A stretch of DNA of 64,000 nt. It comes from Salivita marina. GTDB taxonomy: Bacteria; Pseudomonadota; Gammaproteobacteria; Pseudomonadales; Azotimanducaceae. Both the position numbers and the translations under genes were made by a program. The stretch spans positions 62,001 through 126,000 of the forward strand of contig JAYQNS010000004.1 of NCBI GenBank assembly GCA_038144425.1, given 5' to 3'. Positions 44,777-53,600 of this stretch are shown here, piece after piece. The first letter of the stretch is position 1; each line of letters starts with the position of its first letter. The notes beneath the pieces are model-generated. The model ran no database searches and was not told where the DNA came from. It saw nothing but the letters and a program-made list of their open reading frames with translations.

Positions 44777-45129
44777 GGCGCACCGATCAACGGGGATTGA
44801 TCTCAAAGTTTACGTGATGTAGGGCCGTTAAGGCTGTGGATAACTTCGTTGATAACTTTTACCGGGAAAATTACTAAGGGATGAAAGGAAAGGTCTAGGA
44901 CCGCCAACCCCTTCCATCCCAATTCGATAAGACTCTATGAATCAATGCTTTATGGCGTTTAATAAAAATGACATATGAAGGTTTGGACCTATCCGCAGGT
45001 TAAACCGAGGCCTTTCGCCAGTGTGCATAAGTGAACTTTCTGCGCCGTGAGCGAACACTTACGCACGAGCCAGCGAAACGAGGCGCCTAGGTGCGTTTAT
45101 CCTAGACGCCCCGCTCAGGCAAGGGTTTT
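44777..45129. other. A+T-rich intergenic region with a DnaA-box-like site
   Basis: TGTGGATAA at 44835-44843 is a perfect DnaA box (TTATCCACA on the minus strand). A weaker TTGATAACTT follows 4 nt later. The next 150 nt are unusually A+T-rich. Near the right end, GGCGCCTAGG (45087-45096) and CCTAGACGCC (45106-45115) can pair and may end the minus-strand aldehyde dehydrogenase transcript. No gene is visible. Confidence 0.45.
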
Positions 45130-46563
45130 TTAAGCGTTCGGATCTCGCACTACCATGAGGCGCAGTTCGGTCATGTCCTCGATGGCAAAGCGCACCCCTT
45201 CCCGGCCCAAGCCCGAGTCCTTGACGCCTCCATAGGGCATGTTATCCACCCGGTAGGAGGGCACATCGCCAATGACCACGCCCCCCACCTCAAGGCGATC
45301 CCAGGCGCGCTGAGCTTTGTAGAGATCGCGAGTAAAGATACCGGCCTGCAGCCCAAACTTACTGCGGTTCACCGCGGCAAGGGCCTCATCAAAATCAGAG
45401 AAGCGACTGAGGTTGGCAACGGGGCCGAACGCCTCTTCCGTATTCACGCTGCACCGCTCAGGAACATCCTCAAGAAGCGTGGCATCGAGCATGGCCCCTT
45501 CGCACTCGCCCCCGCAAAGTAGCGTCGCTCCATCGGCCACAGCCTCATCAATCCAGCCCTTCAGACGACCCGCTTCCTTCGTCGAGATCATGGGACCAAT
45601 GAAGGTTTCCCGATCCTTCGGATCGCCTTTTTTAAGGGCTTTCGTGGCCGCAACGAGCTTATCTCGGAAGGCGTCATAGACCGAGTCGTGCACGAGGATG
45701 CGCTGCACCCCAATGCAAGACTGACCCGACTGGTAGAAGGCACCGAAAACCACCCGGGCGACGGCGTCCTCGAGATCCGCGTCTTCATCCACGATCACCG
45801 CCGCGTTGCCACCCAGCTCCAGCACGACCGGCTTCTTGCCTGCCCGAGCCTTCAAATCCCAGCCCACGCCAGGGGAGCCAGTGAAGGACAGCAGCTTGAA
45901 ACGCTCATCGGTAGTGAACAGGTCAGCGCCGTCTCGACGGCACGGAAGGATGGAAAAGGCCCCCTCGGGAAGCTCCGTCTCGGCGAGAATTTCCCCAATC
46001 ACAATAGCCCCGATGGGCGTCAGGCTCGCAGGCTTGAGCACAAAGGGGCATCCGGCAGCGATGGCGGGCGCCACCTTATGCGCCGCCAAATTAAGCGGGA
46101 AGTTGAAGGGGCTGATGAAAGAGCAGGGCCCGATGGGAACGTGCTTATAAAAGCCCTGGTAACCCCGCGCTCGCGCGCTGATATCAAGAGGCATGATCTC
46201 CCCCCCGATGCGCGTACACTCCTCCGCCGCCACTACGAAGGTGTCAATGAGCCGGGTGACCTCCCCCTCCGCATCCTTGATGGGCTTCCCTGCCTCGATG
46301 CACAAAGCTTCCGCGAGCTCGTCAAAACGCTCGCGAAAGCGCTTCACACAATGCTCGAGTACGGCTTTGCGTTCGTAGCTCGCGAGGCGCGCCATGGGCT
46401 CGGCAGCGGCCTCCGCCGCCGCAATGGCCCTGTCGATATCCTCCGCCGACGCCATGGCGACGCGAGTGGCTACCTCGCCACTATATTTATCAATGACCTC
46501 CAGATCCGTGTTCGGCATCTCCGCACGGTTGGCGAGGTAGAACGGGTAACTTTCCCGAAGCAT
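45130..46563 (-). CDS. NAD(P)-dependent aldehyde dehydrogenase
   Basis: A 477-aa enzyme from ATG 46563, with GGGAGAGG upstream. The Rossmann region is HVPIGPCSFISPFNFPLNLAAHKVAPAIAAGCP, the general base Glu lies in VVLELGGNAAVIV and the nucleophile in FYQSGQSCIGVQR. GGVKDSGLGREGVRFAIEDMTE ends the fold. It belongs to the lactaldehyde/succinate-semialdehyde/phosphonoacetaldehyde-like group. It follows the TPP-enzyme gene by 22 nt in one operon, so it may oxidise the aldehyde product of that decarboxylase-like enzyme. Confidence 0.92.
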   Translation of the reverse strand: MLRESYPFYLANRAEMPNTDLEVIDKYSGEVATRVAMASAEDIDRAIAAAEAAAEPMARLASYERKAVLEHCVKRFRERFDELAEALCIEAGKPIKDAEGEVTRLIDTFVVAAEECTRIGGEIMPLDISARARGYQGFYKHVPIGPCSFISPFNFPLNLAAHKVAPAIAAGCPFVLKPASLTPIGAIVIGEILAETELPEGAFSILPCRRDGADLFTTDERFKLLSFTGSPGVGWDLKARAGKKPVVLELGGNAAVIVDEDADLEDAVARVVFGAFYQSGQSCIGVQRILVHDSVYDAFRDKLVAATKALKKGDPKDRETFIGPMISTKEAGRLKGWIDEAVADGATLLCGGECEGAMLDATLLEDVPERCSVNTEEAFGPVANLSRFSDFDEALAAVNRSKFGLQAGIFTRDLYKAQRAWDRLEVGGVVIGDVPSYRVDNMPYGGVKDSGLGREGVRFAIEDMTELRLMVVRDPNA

Positions 46564-46585
46564 GGGCCTCTCCCTGTCAGCGGCG

Positions 46586-48238
46586 TTAGATGGCGACGGC
46601 GATATTGCCGAGGCGCTGGGTGAGCAGGCGGTTTTCCCGGTAATCGATGGGCACGACCACCAGGCTCGGACCAGGCGTCTCGAAGGACTTGGCCAGCTCA
46701 CCTTGAAGATCGGTGCTTCGCGTGACGTGGAAACCATTCCAGCCGAAGGCCGAAGCCAGCTGCATCCAGTCCGGGTTACCGAAGTCGAGATCGGTGTGAC
46801 GGCCAAAGTGGTTTTCCTGCTTCCACTTGATGAGCCCGTAGCCCTTGTCTTCCCACACCATCACCGTGAGATTCAGATTCAGGCGCTTTGCCGTCTCCAT
46901 CTCCTGAACGTTCATAAGGAAACCCGCATCCCCGCAAATCCCAAGGACGCGCTTATCGGGATGGACCAGCGCCGCCGCGAGCGCGCCGGGGAGGGCAAAG
47001 CCCATGGAACAGAAGCCGTTGGGAATCAGGCAAGTGTTGGGCTCATGACAATGGTAGTGACGCGCGATCCACATCTTGTGAGCGCCCACGTCGGAAAGCA
47101 GCACGTCCTCCGGGCCCAGTACCTGGCGGGCGTCCCAAAGCACTTTCTGGGGACGGATGCTGCCATCCGCGTCGTCGTCCTTGTGCTCCTCGAGCTCCGC
47201 CTTCATATCGGCCCGGGCTGAGCGCTGACCCGCCAGGTCGTAGGCTGGCACCCCTTCCTTCGCAAAGCGCTCATTGAGCATCCAAAGGGTATGAGCGATA
47301 TCGCCGACCACTTCGACCTCGGGGTAGTAGTGGTCATCAATTTCCGAGGGCAAGAAATCCACGTGAATGATGCGCTTGTCCGCCCGGTCATTCCAAAGGC
47401 GCGGGTGGTATTCCACCATGTCGTAGCCCAGGGTCAGAACCACGTCTGCTTCGTCAATCGCCCGAGAGATAAAGTCCTTCGCCTGCAGACCCACGGTGTA
47501 CAGGCAGTACTCCGCGTCCATATCGACGCAGCCCTTGGCCATGAAGGTGCTGGCTACCCCGATGCCGGTGGTTTCGCAAAGCTGCCGGAGCTGCTTCGAC
47601 GCCCGCTTCCGGATGGCACCGTTGCCGGCGAGGATCACCGGGCGCTTGGCATCCTTCAGCACTGCAAAGGCCCGGTCCATGACCTTGTCGTCGGGTACGG
47701 GGCGACGGAAGCGCCGAGGCTTAATTGGCTCCGCAGTGGTTTCGTGTTCGGCGATATCTTCAGGCAGTTCCAGCAACACCGCGCCGGGCTTTTCCGTGCG
47801 CGTTAGGCGAGCGGCCTTCCGCACCACCTCAGGAATATTGTTGGCGTTGATGATCTGGTGAGCCCACTTCGTGACTGGGCGGAACATCTGCACCACGTCC
47901 ATGACCTGGTGTGACTCCTTGTGGAGGCGGTCCGAAGACCCCTGCCCCGTCAGCACGAGCATGGGCGCCCGATCCATGTTGGCATCTGCCACGCCGGTAA
48001 TAAGATTCGTCGCCCCGGGACCAAGCGTACCCAAGCATCCTGCGGGCTCCCCGGTGAGGCGGCCGTAGATCTCCGCCATGAAGGACGCCCCCTGCTCATG
48101 GCGGCAGAGAATGAACTTAATCTTCTCCGACTGCTCCAGGGACATCATAAAATCGGCGTTTTCTTCCCCGGGCACGCCGAAGATGTACTCCACCCCTTCT
48201 TCCTCAAGGCACTTCACGAACAGATCTGACGCTTTCAT
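46586..48238 (-). CDS. acetolactate synthase large subunit-like TPP enzyme
   Basis: A 550-aa enzyme. The N-terminal domain has FGVPGEENADFMMSL with the catalytic Glu in CRHEQGASFMAEIYGRLTG. The TPP/Mg motif GDAGFLMNVQEMETAKRLNLNLTVMVWED near 425 is complete. No small regulatory subunit (IlvN/IlvH) follows; an aldehyde dehydrogenase does. That arrangement suggests a catabolic or specialised carboligase or decarboxylase rather than branched-chain amino-acid synthesis. The region upstream (48239-48378) carries a hairpin CGGAGC/GCTCCG near 48334-48357. Confidence 0.88.
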   Translation of the reverse strand: MKASDLFVKCLEEEGVEYIFGVPGEENADFMMSLEQSEKIKFILCRHEQGASFMAEIYGRLTGEPAGCLGTLGPGATNLITGVADANMDRAPMLVLTGQGSSDRLHKESHQVMDVVQMFRPVTKWAHQIINANNIPEVVRKAARLTRTEKPGAVLLELPEDIAEHETTAEPIKPRRFRRPVPDDKVMDRAFAVLKDAKRPVILAGNGAIRKRASKQLRQLCETTGIGVASTFMAKGCVDMDAEYCLYTVGLQAKDFISRAIDEADVVLTLGYDMVEYHPRLWNDRADKRIIHVDFLPSEIDDHYYPEVEVVGDIAHTLWMLNERFAKEGVPAYDLAGQRSARADMKAELEEHKDDDADGSIRPQKVLWDARQVLGPEDVLLSDVGAHKMWIARHYHCHEPNTCLIPNGFCSMGFALPGALAAALVHPDKRVLGICGDAGFLMNVQEMETAKRLNLNLTVMVWEDKGYGLIKWKQENHFGRHTDLDFGNPDWMQLASAFGWNGFHVTRSTDLQGELAKSFETPGPSLVVVPIDYRENRLLTQRLGNIAVAI

Positions 48239-48378
48239 GGAACCCTCCCGGCACCGCAGTAGGAAGACCCCGAGCCGAGGCTCAAAGTCTCCGCGAGTGA
48301 TCGGCCGTGGGCATCCCTTCCCCGCCGCTGTCGGAGCCCCTCCCCAGGCGCTCCGGATAATTTTTTAGCGCAGGCCTA

Positions 48379-49698
48379 CTAGCGCGCGCCCACCCGCAGG
48401 CCGGCGGACAGCGCGCCCACGGCGCTGGCAAAGGCGCCGGCGTCAAAGCGATCTTCGTCGTCGACGCTTGCGAAAACTCGGTCCATGGCCGGGCGGCTGG
48501 CATCCCAGCTCGCCGTGGACAGAAGCAGCACGTCGAGGGCCATAGCGGCCTGCTCTGCGAGCACGTAATCGCGATAGTCGCCCCGGGCGCCGGCGCGGAT
48601 CAGGGCCGCCAGGGCGACCTCCTGCGCTTCGCTGCTGAGGGGGGCTTCAAGGGCGCCCTCGAGACGATCTACTGCTGCGGACAGCTGAGTCGTGGCTGCC
48701 TTGAAGGCGTCGAAGCCTGTGGCCACGGAAGCATTCAGGGCCTGAAGGCCAGCCAGAAGCTCCACCGCCGCGGCACCATCCACCGCCTCCGCTACGGGCA
48801 ACAGCAGGGCGAACTGGGCGTCGTTCAAGCGGATCGCGCCGGGATCGAGTCCTTGCGTAAGGCGTGTCGGCGCCCAACGCTTATCGCTCATGGGGTGGTG
48901 ACACGCATGGCAGTCAAAAAGAGCGATTTCGGGGAACAGACCCGCTTCGTGGACGAGCCGCCCCTCAAGAAGGGAGAGGGTGTGGCGAGCGGAGGCCAGA
49001 AGCCCCGTAGTCCAGGTCGTTACCGCCGTTTCTAGCCCCTTACGCTGGGCGTAGTCCGCATCCCGAGCCCAGTGTGGCGGCTCAAGCTCCGTAAAGGTCG
49101 ACAATTCAAAGGACAAGCGCGGGTGTCCCGCGCCCATGATCCGGTGCGTCGCGAACTTATCTTCCGTCCCAAGGTGGCAGGAGAGGCAAAGGTCCGTGCG
49201 CGCGGTCAGATCGTCCGTGGCAAAGAGACCATGGGCAATGTTGTCCGCATGGGTTGCCTCCGGCGCCGTATGCCGGGCGATCCAGTCCTCCGAGCCACCG
49301 TGGCAGGCTTCACACCCAACCCCGTCCGTAATATCGAAGTCCGCACCGCGCAGTTCTTCGGGCACGTTGTCAGCATGGCAATCCAGACAGAGATCGGCCT
49401 CGTGGGCGTTAGGCAGGCCGAGGTTCCGGGCAATGCGCTTTGATTGCTCGTTCAGGAGCACGTTGTAGGCCCCGGCGTGCTTGTCGTAGCGCGTCCAGGT
49501 GACATAGGCATTTTGAAGGACATTGGTCCCGCTGCGTTCGATGGTCGCGCCATGGCATACGCTGGAGGCGCAGCTTGCGACCCCTTCGTGCACCTTGCCG
49601 TCGTACTGGGGCAGCTCCGCCCCCGCGGCCATGGCCAGCAGAAGACTGCTCAGCAGGCCCAAGCCTCGAATCCATCGCGCGTGCATCATGGTGCTCAT
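48379..49698 (-). CDS. pentaheme c-type cytochrome
   Basis: About 439 aa with a signal peptide (LGLLSSLLLAMAAGAE). Heme sites: one CX4CH (ASCASSVCHG), then LCLDCHA, GCEACHG, LCLSCHL and DCHACHHP, in the style of the cytochrome c554/multiheme group. The final 170 residues lack hemes and are helical. Its start overlaps the stop of the upstream decaheme gene by 4 nt (ATGA), so it is the last gene of the seven-gene electron-transfer operon. Likely periplasmic or surface electron carrier. Confidence 0.85.
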   Translation of the reverse strand: MSTMMHARWIRGLGLLSSLLLAMAAGAELPQYDGKVHEGVASCASSVCHGATIERSGTNVLQNAYVTWTRYDKHAGAYNVLLNEQSKRIARNLGLPNAHEADLCLDCHADNVPEELRGADFDITDGVGCEACHGGSEDWIARHTAPEATHADNIAHGLFATDDLTARTDLCLSCHLGTEDKFATHRIMGAGHPRLSFELSTFTELEPPHWARDADYAQRKGLETAVTTWTTGLLASARHTLSLLEGRLVHEAGLFPEIALFDCHACHHPMSDKRWAPTRLTQGLDPGAIRLNDAQFALLLPVAEAVDGAAAVELLAGLQALNASVATGFDAFKAATTQLSAAVDRLEGALEAPLSSEAQEVALAALIRAGARGDYRDYVLAEQAAMALDVLLLSTASWDASRPAMDRVFASVDDEDRFDAGAFASAVGALSAGLRVGAR

Positions 49699-52600
49699 CG
49701 ACCTCCTCCCCCAGCGCCCACCCCTTGGGACCCGGAACGGATTTCCTGTGCTTCAGCTTCCGCCATGGCCGCCGGCGGCCGTCCTCGGGGAATCATGGCC
49801 CCCGTGCCCGGCGTATCCGTTACGGTCCAAGGCTTACCGTTCTCATCAAAGACCAGGCTACGCATGTCGTCCTGATAGAGGGGGCCGGCCCCCAGGCGGC
49901 CAAAGACCGCGATCTGCCCCCCGGTTTCGTCCACCGCACGATCCCGTTCTAAGGGTCTGGTGACAGCGACCGCCGGGGCGTCCGTCTGGTACCGCGCCAC
50001 CAACTCAGGCTTCGGATCGGGAGAGAAGCCATAGAAGCCCGGAACCCGGTCCGGCGCCGTCAGTTGCACGACCTTCAATCCTTCGCGACCATCCGCCACG
50101 TAGGCAAACAGGGAGGCATTGGTATGGGCGACGGAGACATCTCGAGCGTCGACGATGCCGGCTTCCCGGCCCACCACGTCATAGCGCTTGAGCGCCGTGG
50201 GCTTCTCCGCATCAACGATGACCAAGCCCTCGTCGCCCGCTGCCACGTAAACCCAGGTCCGGGCCACAAACAGCCCCCCGGCATCGGCAAGGCGAATCGT
50301 ATTCCCTAAGGTCACGAAAGGATGATCGGGGTCGGTGACGTCGACCACCTTCAGTCCTTCCGCGTCCGTCACAAAGAGATAGCGGAATTGGAGGTGGGAA
50401 GCTCGCCCATCTCGTAGGGGCAGCACGGACCGAACCCTGGGTTCCAGGGGATCATCAAGGTCCACCACCACCAAGCCGGCGTCAGCCAAGATATAGGCAA
50501 GGTGTCCACCCATGGTGATGTGCTGGGCGCCCTTCAGTATCCCACCCTCATTCCAGGTGAGCGCTCGCTCCAGGAAATTGTTCCGAGGCTCTCCGTCGGT
50601 GAAGGTGTCGATGTTGACGACAATGAGCCCCTCTTCAGCATCGGTGACAAAGGCGTAGTGATAGATCGGGTGGAAGGGCCGTTCCTGATTGGCCACCCGC
50701 ATGAGCTCACCCTGATTGCGCTCCGGCGCGACTGGCTGGGTCGTAACAATGGAAACGCAGGTGGCGTTCGCCGATTCCACCTGCGTGTCGTGCCCAAATT
50801 CGCTGAAGGGCCCCGTCAAAATGCGATCGCTAACCCCCTTATTCGCGATATTCGCGATGTCGAGGACCCGGAACCCTCCCTTGCCCGTAGCGGCATAGAG
50901 ATACTCGCCCCGATGCTGAAGGCACTGCACCGCATCGGAGAGCCCCTCGGCGTGATGCTGAGGCAACACCCGATCTCGCTCCAAATGCTCCCCATACCAG
51001 TCGGGATAGGCATAGCTGTGGAGGAAGGACCCTATGACGGCCTGGGGCTCTTCCCATTCCGTCACCTGGACCGCTTCGACCGAGCCTTCCCCCCCAACCC
51101 AAGCGAAGTAGCCCATAAAGTCGATGTAATCGGTGCCATAGCCAAGGGTCTGGGCCATGATGGCGTTGTTGTCCCCGTCCGCAGAAAGGTGGCAGTCACT
51201 GCAGTTTCGGGTCTCCGTTTTCCGCACCGTATGGGGGAAATGGGGATTGATCGCCTGAGAGCTGTAACCGCTTGCCGCCATGGGTGGCTGCTGAATATAG
51301 ATCTTCTCGCGGTTGGCGTTGGTCGAGGACAGCACCAGCGCCGAGGTGGAGCGAAGGGGTGCCACCCGGCCACCGTTGATCCCCCCGCGACGACCAATCA
51401 TAAAGATTTGATCTCGCACCACCTGCGGGTTGTAGGTCGCAAAGTTTCTCGACTCCCCGCCTTCGTAATGATGCCGTTCCGTTTTCCAATTGGCCTGGAT
51501 GGGAAGATGGCAGCCGCCACAGCTCGTAGTCCAGGAGGTGTGGCAGGTGTAGCACTCCATTTTTTCGTAGCTGTGGGCGCGCTCTTCCGGGGGCACGTCC
51601 TCACCCCAGTGCTGGCTTCCCGTATCGGCGCTCATAAGCTTGGCTCGAGCCGCCTTTTCGTTGTACCCCGCGTGGCCCTCCGTGACCGAGTCCTTCACGA
51701 GGCTCATTTCCCATTCGAGCCCCGGATTCAGGAGGCTCCGCTGAATGAGCTTGCCGTCCATCCACTCAAAGCGCGGTTTCCCGTCAGGATTTCTGAGCAG
51801 GCTTAAGTCGTGCCCCCCGGGGGGGGATGCGGGCCCGGAAGTCCGCAAATTGGGATAGGCCTCCGCCGTTCCATGACAATCCTGGCAGTCGATTTCAACG
51901 GCGTTCGCCACTTCCGTATAGAGATGACCGTTCCCGTGGGAGTCCTGAGCGAAGTGACAATCCGCGCAGTGCATTCCCACATCGACGTGAATCGATGACA
52001 TGTGCACCGCTTTTTGGAATTTGTCCGGGTCATCATGGGAAACGATATTCCCCTCTCCGTCCAGCAAATGCCCCTTCCGGTCCTTCCGGAAGATGGCGCG
52101 GAAGTTCCATCCGTGGCCGTGGTAGTCCGCGAATTGGGTGTTCTTGTTGAGGTGATTCCGCTCAGAAACGGTCTTGAGGAATTCCGGATCCGCCCACTTA
52201 CCGCGAGGGGCAGCGCCGTTGGGGTTGCGCTCGTTGACCTCGCGAATCTCCGCCGAGGTGGGATATTTCTGCTCCTCAGGCCACATGTTTGGCGCATCGG
52301 ATTCGTAATCCCACATGGTGTAGCCCAGGTAGCTGTTCAGGAACATATTGGGCTGGTGCATATGGCACGACATGCATTGGGCCGTCGGTATGGCGCGGCT
52401 AAAGGCATGGCGAATGGGATGGCCCGACTCATCCTTGGCGATGGTGGGATCCACGGAGGCGGTTTTGCCTTCGTGGCCATGGGGCGCCCACTGGCCCGAG
52501 TGCCGGGGGTCCCGATCGTTCGCGTAAACCACGTGGCACGAGCCACAGCCTGAAGTCCGATAGTCCCCGGCTTGCTCGTTAGTCCCGAGAAACCACATAA

Positions 52601-53558
52601 GCGGGTCGTTCAAACGGGTTTTCGTAATGTTAATGAGCGGTACGGAGATGCGCTGGCCCGTACCCGACCCTCGATTCGACTGGCGAATATCCGGGCGGCC
52701 CGGCTCTTCCAAGCGCTGGATAAGGCCAAGGGAATTGGGAAGCCCCGTCTCCGGGAAGGTATTCAGAATGTTGCGCCCGCCACGTTCGAATACCCGAAAA
52801 ATATCCCCGGGCTTTACCGTCTCCCAGGCCGGCAGCGCTGCAAGCTGAGGCTGCACACCGTAGTCCTTCTGCGCAGCGGCGGCGTCCTGGAGCGGCGGCC
52901 CGGCGATGGCCGACCCTTCACCTTCGCGGGTGTAGGCCTCGCCCAGAATGTAGTTTTTAAAGGGCAGAATGCCGTTGTTGTAAGCCGCCCCCCCCCAGAG
53001 CATGGCGCCGGTGGCCATGATCGAGCGCTTCGCCGCCTGAATGGTTTCCATATGGCAAGCGCCGCAGGCTTCTTCCACCACACGATAGTCCGACGGGTTG
53101 ACGAAGCGGACGAACTCCGGACTCTCCCGATTCAGCAAGGTATAGCTTTGCTCGGGGTTCTCGGAATGGGGGAAGTGCCAGTCATCAGGATACTCAGGAA
53201 GGACGTGCGCCGCTTCTAACGCTTCGCTGTAGAGGTGGCTGCCCTCCTCCGCGCCTTCGCTTAAAAAGACCCCGGCGTCCCCCCCATGGCAATCCGTGCA
53301 CCCCAGTACAACGCCAGGGTTTTCATGCATGGTGTAGGCATCGGTCTCAAGATGGCAGGACAGGCATCCCGCACTTTTCGCCTCGGCCTGCTCCGGCAGC
53401 TGAGCTGCGGGCGCAGGAGGATAGTAGGGATAGTGCCGTTCTACGTGATGATGAAGCTGGCTTGCCACCGCCTGCGCACCGACGAGCATAAGCGCAGCCA
53501 GCAGGCCGCCCCGAAGGACTCGGACTAGGTTTTGCGTGTTGAGGTCAGCACACGTCAT
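49695..53558 (-). CDS. decaheme c-type cytochrome with C-terminal LVIVD-type beta-propeller
   Basis: About 1287 aa. ATG 53558 (AAAGG upstream) is preferred to an in-frame TTG 18 nt earlier; a signal peptide follows (LLAALMLVGAQAVAS). Ten CxxCH sites: CLSCH, CTDCH, CGACH, CGSCH, CMSCH, CADCH, CQDCH, CYTCH, CGGCH, CSDCH, within the first two thirds. The last third has propeller repeats: YLYAATGKGGFRVLDI, YAFVTDAEEGLIVVNIDT, AYILADAGLVVVDLDDP, YLFVTDAEGLKVVDVTDP, VYVAAGDEGLVIVDAEKP, FAYVADGREGLKVVQL. LVIVD repeats occur in surface proteins. Size, heme number and the adjacent barrel gene make it a candidate outer-membrane or cell-surface electron-transfer protein. Upstream barrel gene ends 43 nt away. 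Confidence 0.9.
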   Translation of the reverse strand: MTCADLNTQNLVRVLRGGLLAALMLVGAQAVASQLHHHVERHYPYYPPAPAAQLPEQAEAKSAGCLSCHLETDAYTMHENPGVVLGCTDCHGGDAGVFLSEGAEEGSHLYSEALEAAHVLPEYPDDWHFPHSENPEQSYTLLNRESPEFVRFVNPSDYRVVEEACGACHMETIQAAKRSIMATGAMLWGGAAYNNGILPFKNYILGEAYTREGEGSAIAGPPLQDAAAAQKDYGVQPQLAALPAWETVKPGDIFRVFERGGRNILNTFPETGLPNSLGLIQRLEEPGRPDIRQSNRGSGTGQRISVPLINITKTRLNDPLMWFLGTNEQAGDYRTSGCGSCHVVYANDRDPRHSGQWAPHGHEGKTASVDPTIAKDESGHPIRHAFSRAIPTAQCMSCHMHQPNMFLNSYLGYTMWDYESDAPNMWPEEQKYPTSAEIREVNERNPNGAAPRGKWADPEFLKTVSERNHLNKNTQFADYHGHGWNFRAIFRKDRKGHLLDGEGNIVSHDDPDKFQKAVHMSSIHVDVGMHCADCHFAQDSHGNGHLYTEVANAVEIDCQDCHGTAEAYPNLRTSGPASPPGGHDLSLLRNPDGKPRFEWMDGKLIQRSLLNPGLEWEMSLVKDSVTEGHAGYNEKAARAKLMSADTGSQHWGEDVPPEERAHSYEKMECYTCHTSWTTSCGGCHLPIQANWKTERHHYEGGESRNFATYNPQVVRDQIFMIGRRGGINGGRVAPLRSTSALVLSSTNANREKIYIQQPPMAASGYSSQAINPHFPHTVRKTETRNCSDCHLSADGDNNAIMAQTLGYGTDYIDFMGYFAWVGGEGSVEAVQVTEWEEPQAVIGSFLHSYAYPDWYGEHLERDRVLPQHHAEGLSDAVQCLQHRGEYLYAATGKGGFRVLDIANIANKGVSDRILTGPFSEFGHDTQVESANATCVSIVTTQPVAPERNQGELMRVANQERPFHPIYHYAFVTDAEEGLIVVNIDTFTDGEPRNNFLERALTWNEGGILKGAQHITMGGHLAYILADAGLVVVDLDDPLEPRVRSVLPLRDGRASHLQFRYLFVTDAEGLKVVDVTDPDHPFVTLGNTIRLADAGGLFVARTWVYVAAGDEGLVIVDAEKPTALKRYDVVGREAGIVDARDVSVAHTNASLFAYVADGREGLKVVQLTAPDRVPGFYGFSPDPKPELVARYQTDAPAVAVTRPLERDRAVDETGGQIAVFGRLGAGPLYQDDMRSLVFDENGKPWTVTDTPGTGAMIPRGRPPAAMAEAEAQEIRSGSQGVGAGGGGR

Positions 53559-53600
53559 TCTGCTTGCCTTTCCCAATGCCCTCGAAAGGGACCCGCCCGA

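Noticed and set aside
44820..45129. Chromosomal origin of replication
   Set aside because: One perfect DnaA box only, and none of dnaA, dnaN, gidA or rpmH is near.
48330..48370. Terminator at the CGGAGC/GCTCCG hairpin
   Set aside because: The T-run lies on the plus-strand side, where no gene precedes it; on the minus strand the hairpin has no U-tract.
50502..51806. 434-aa plus-strand open frame
   Set aside because: Antisense shadow of the decaheme cytochrome.
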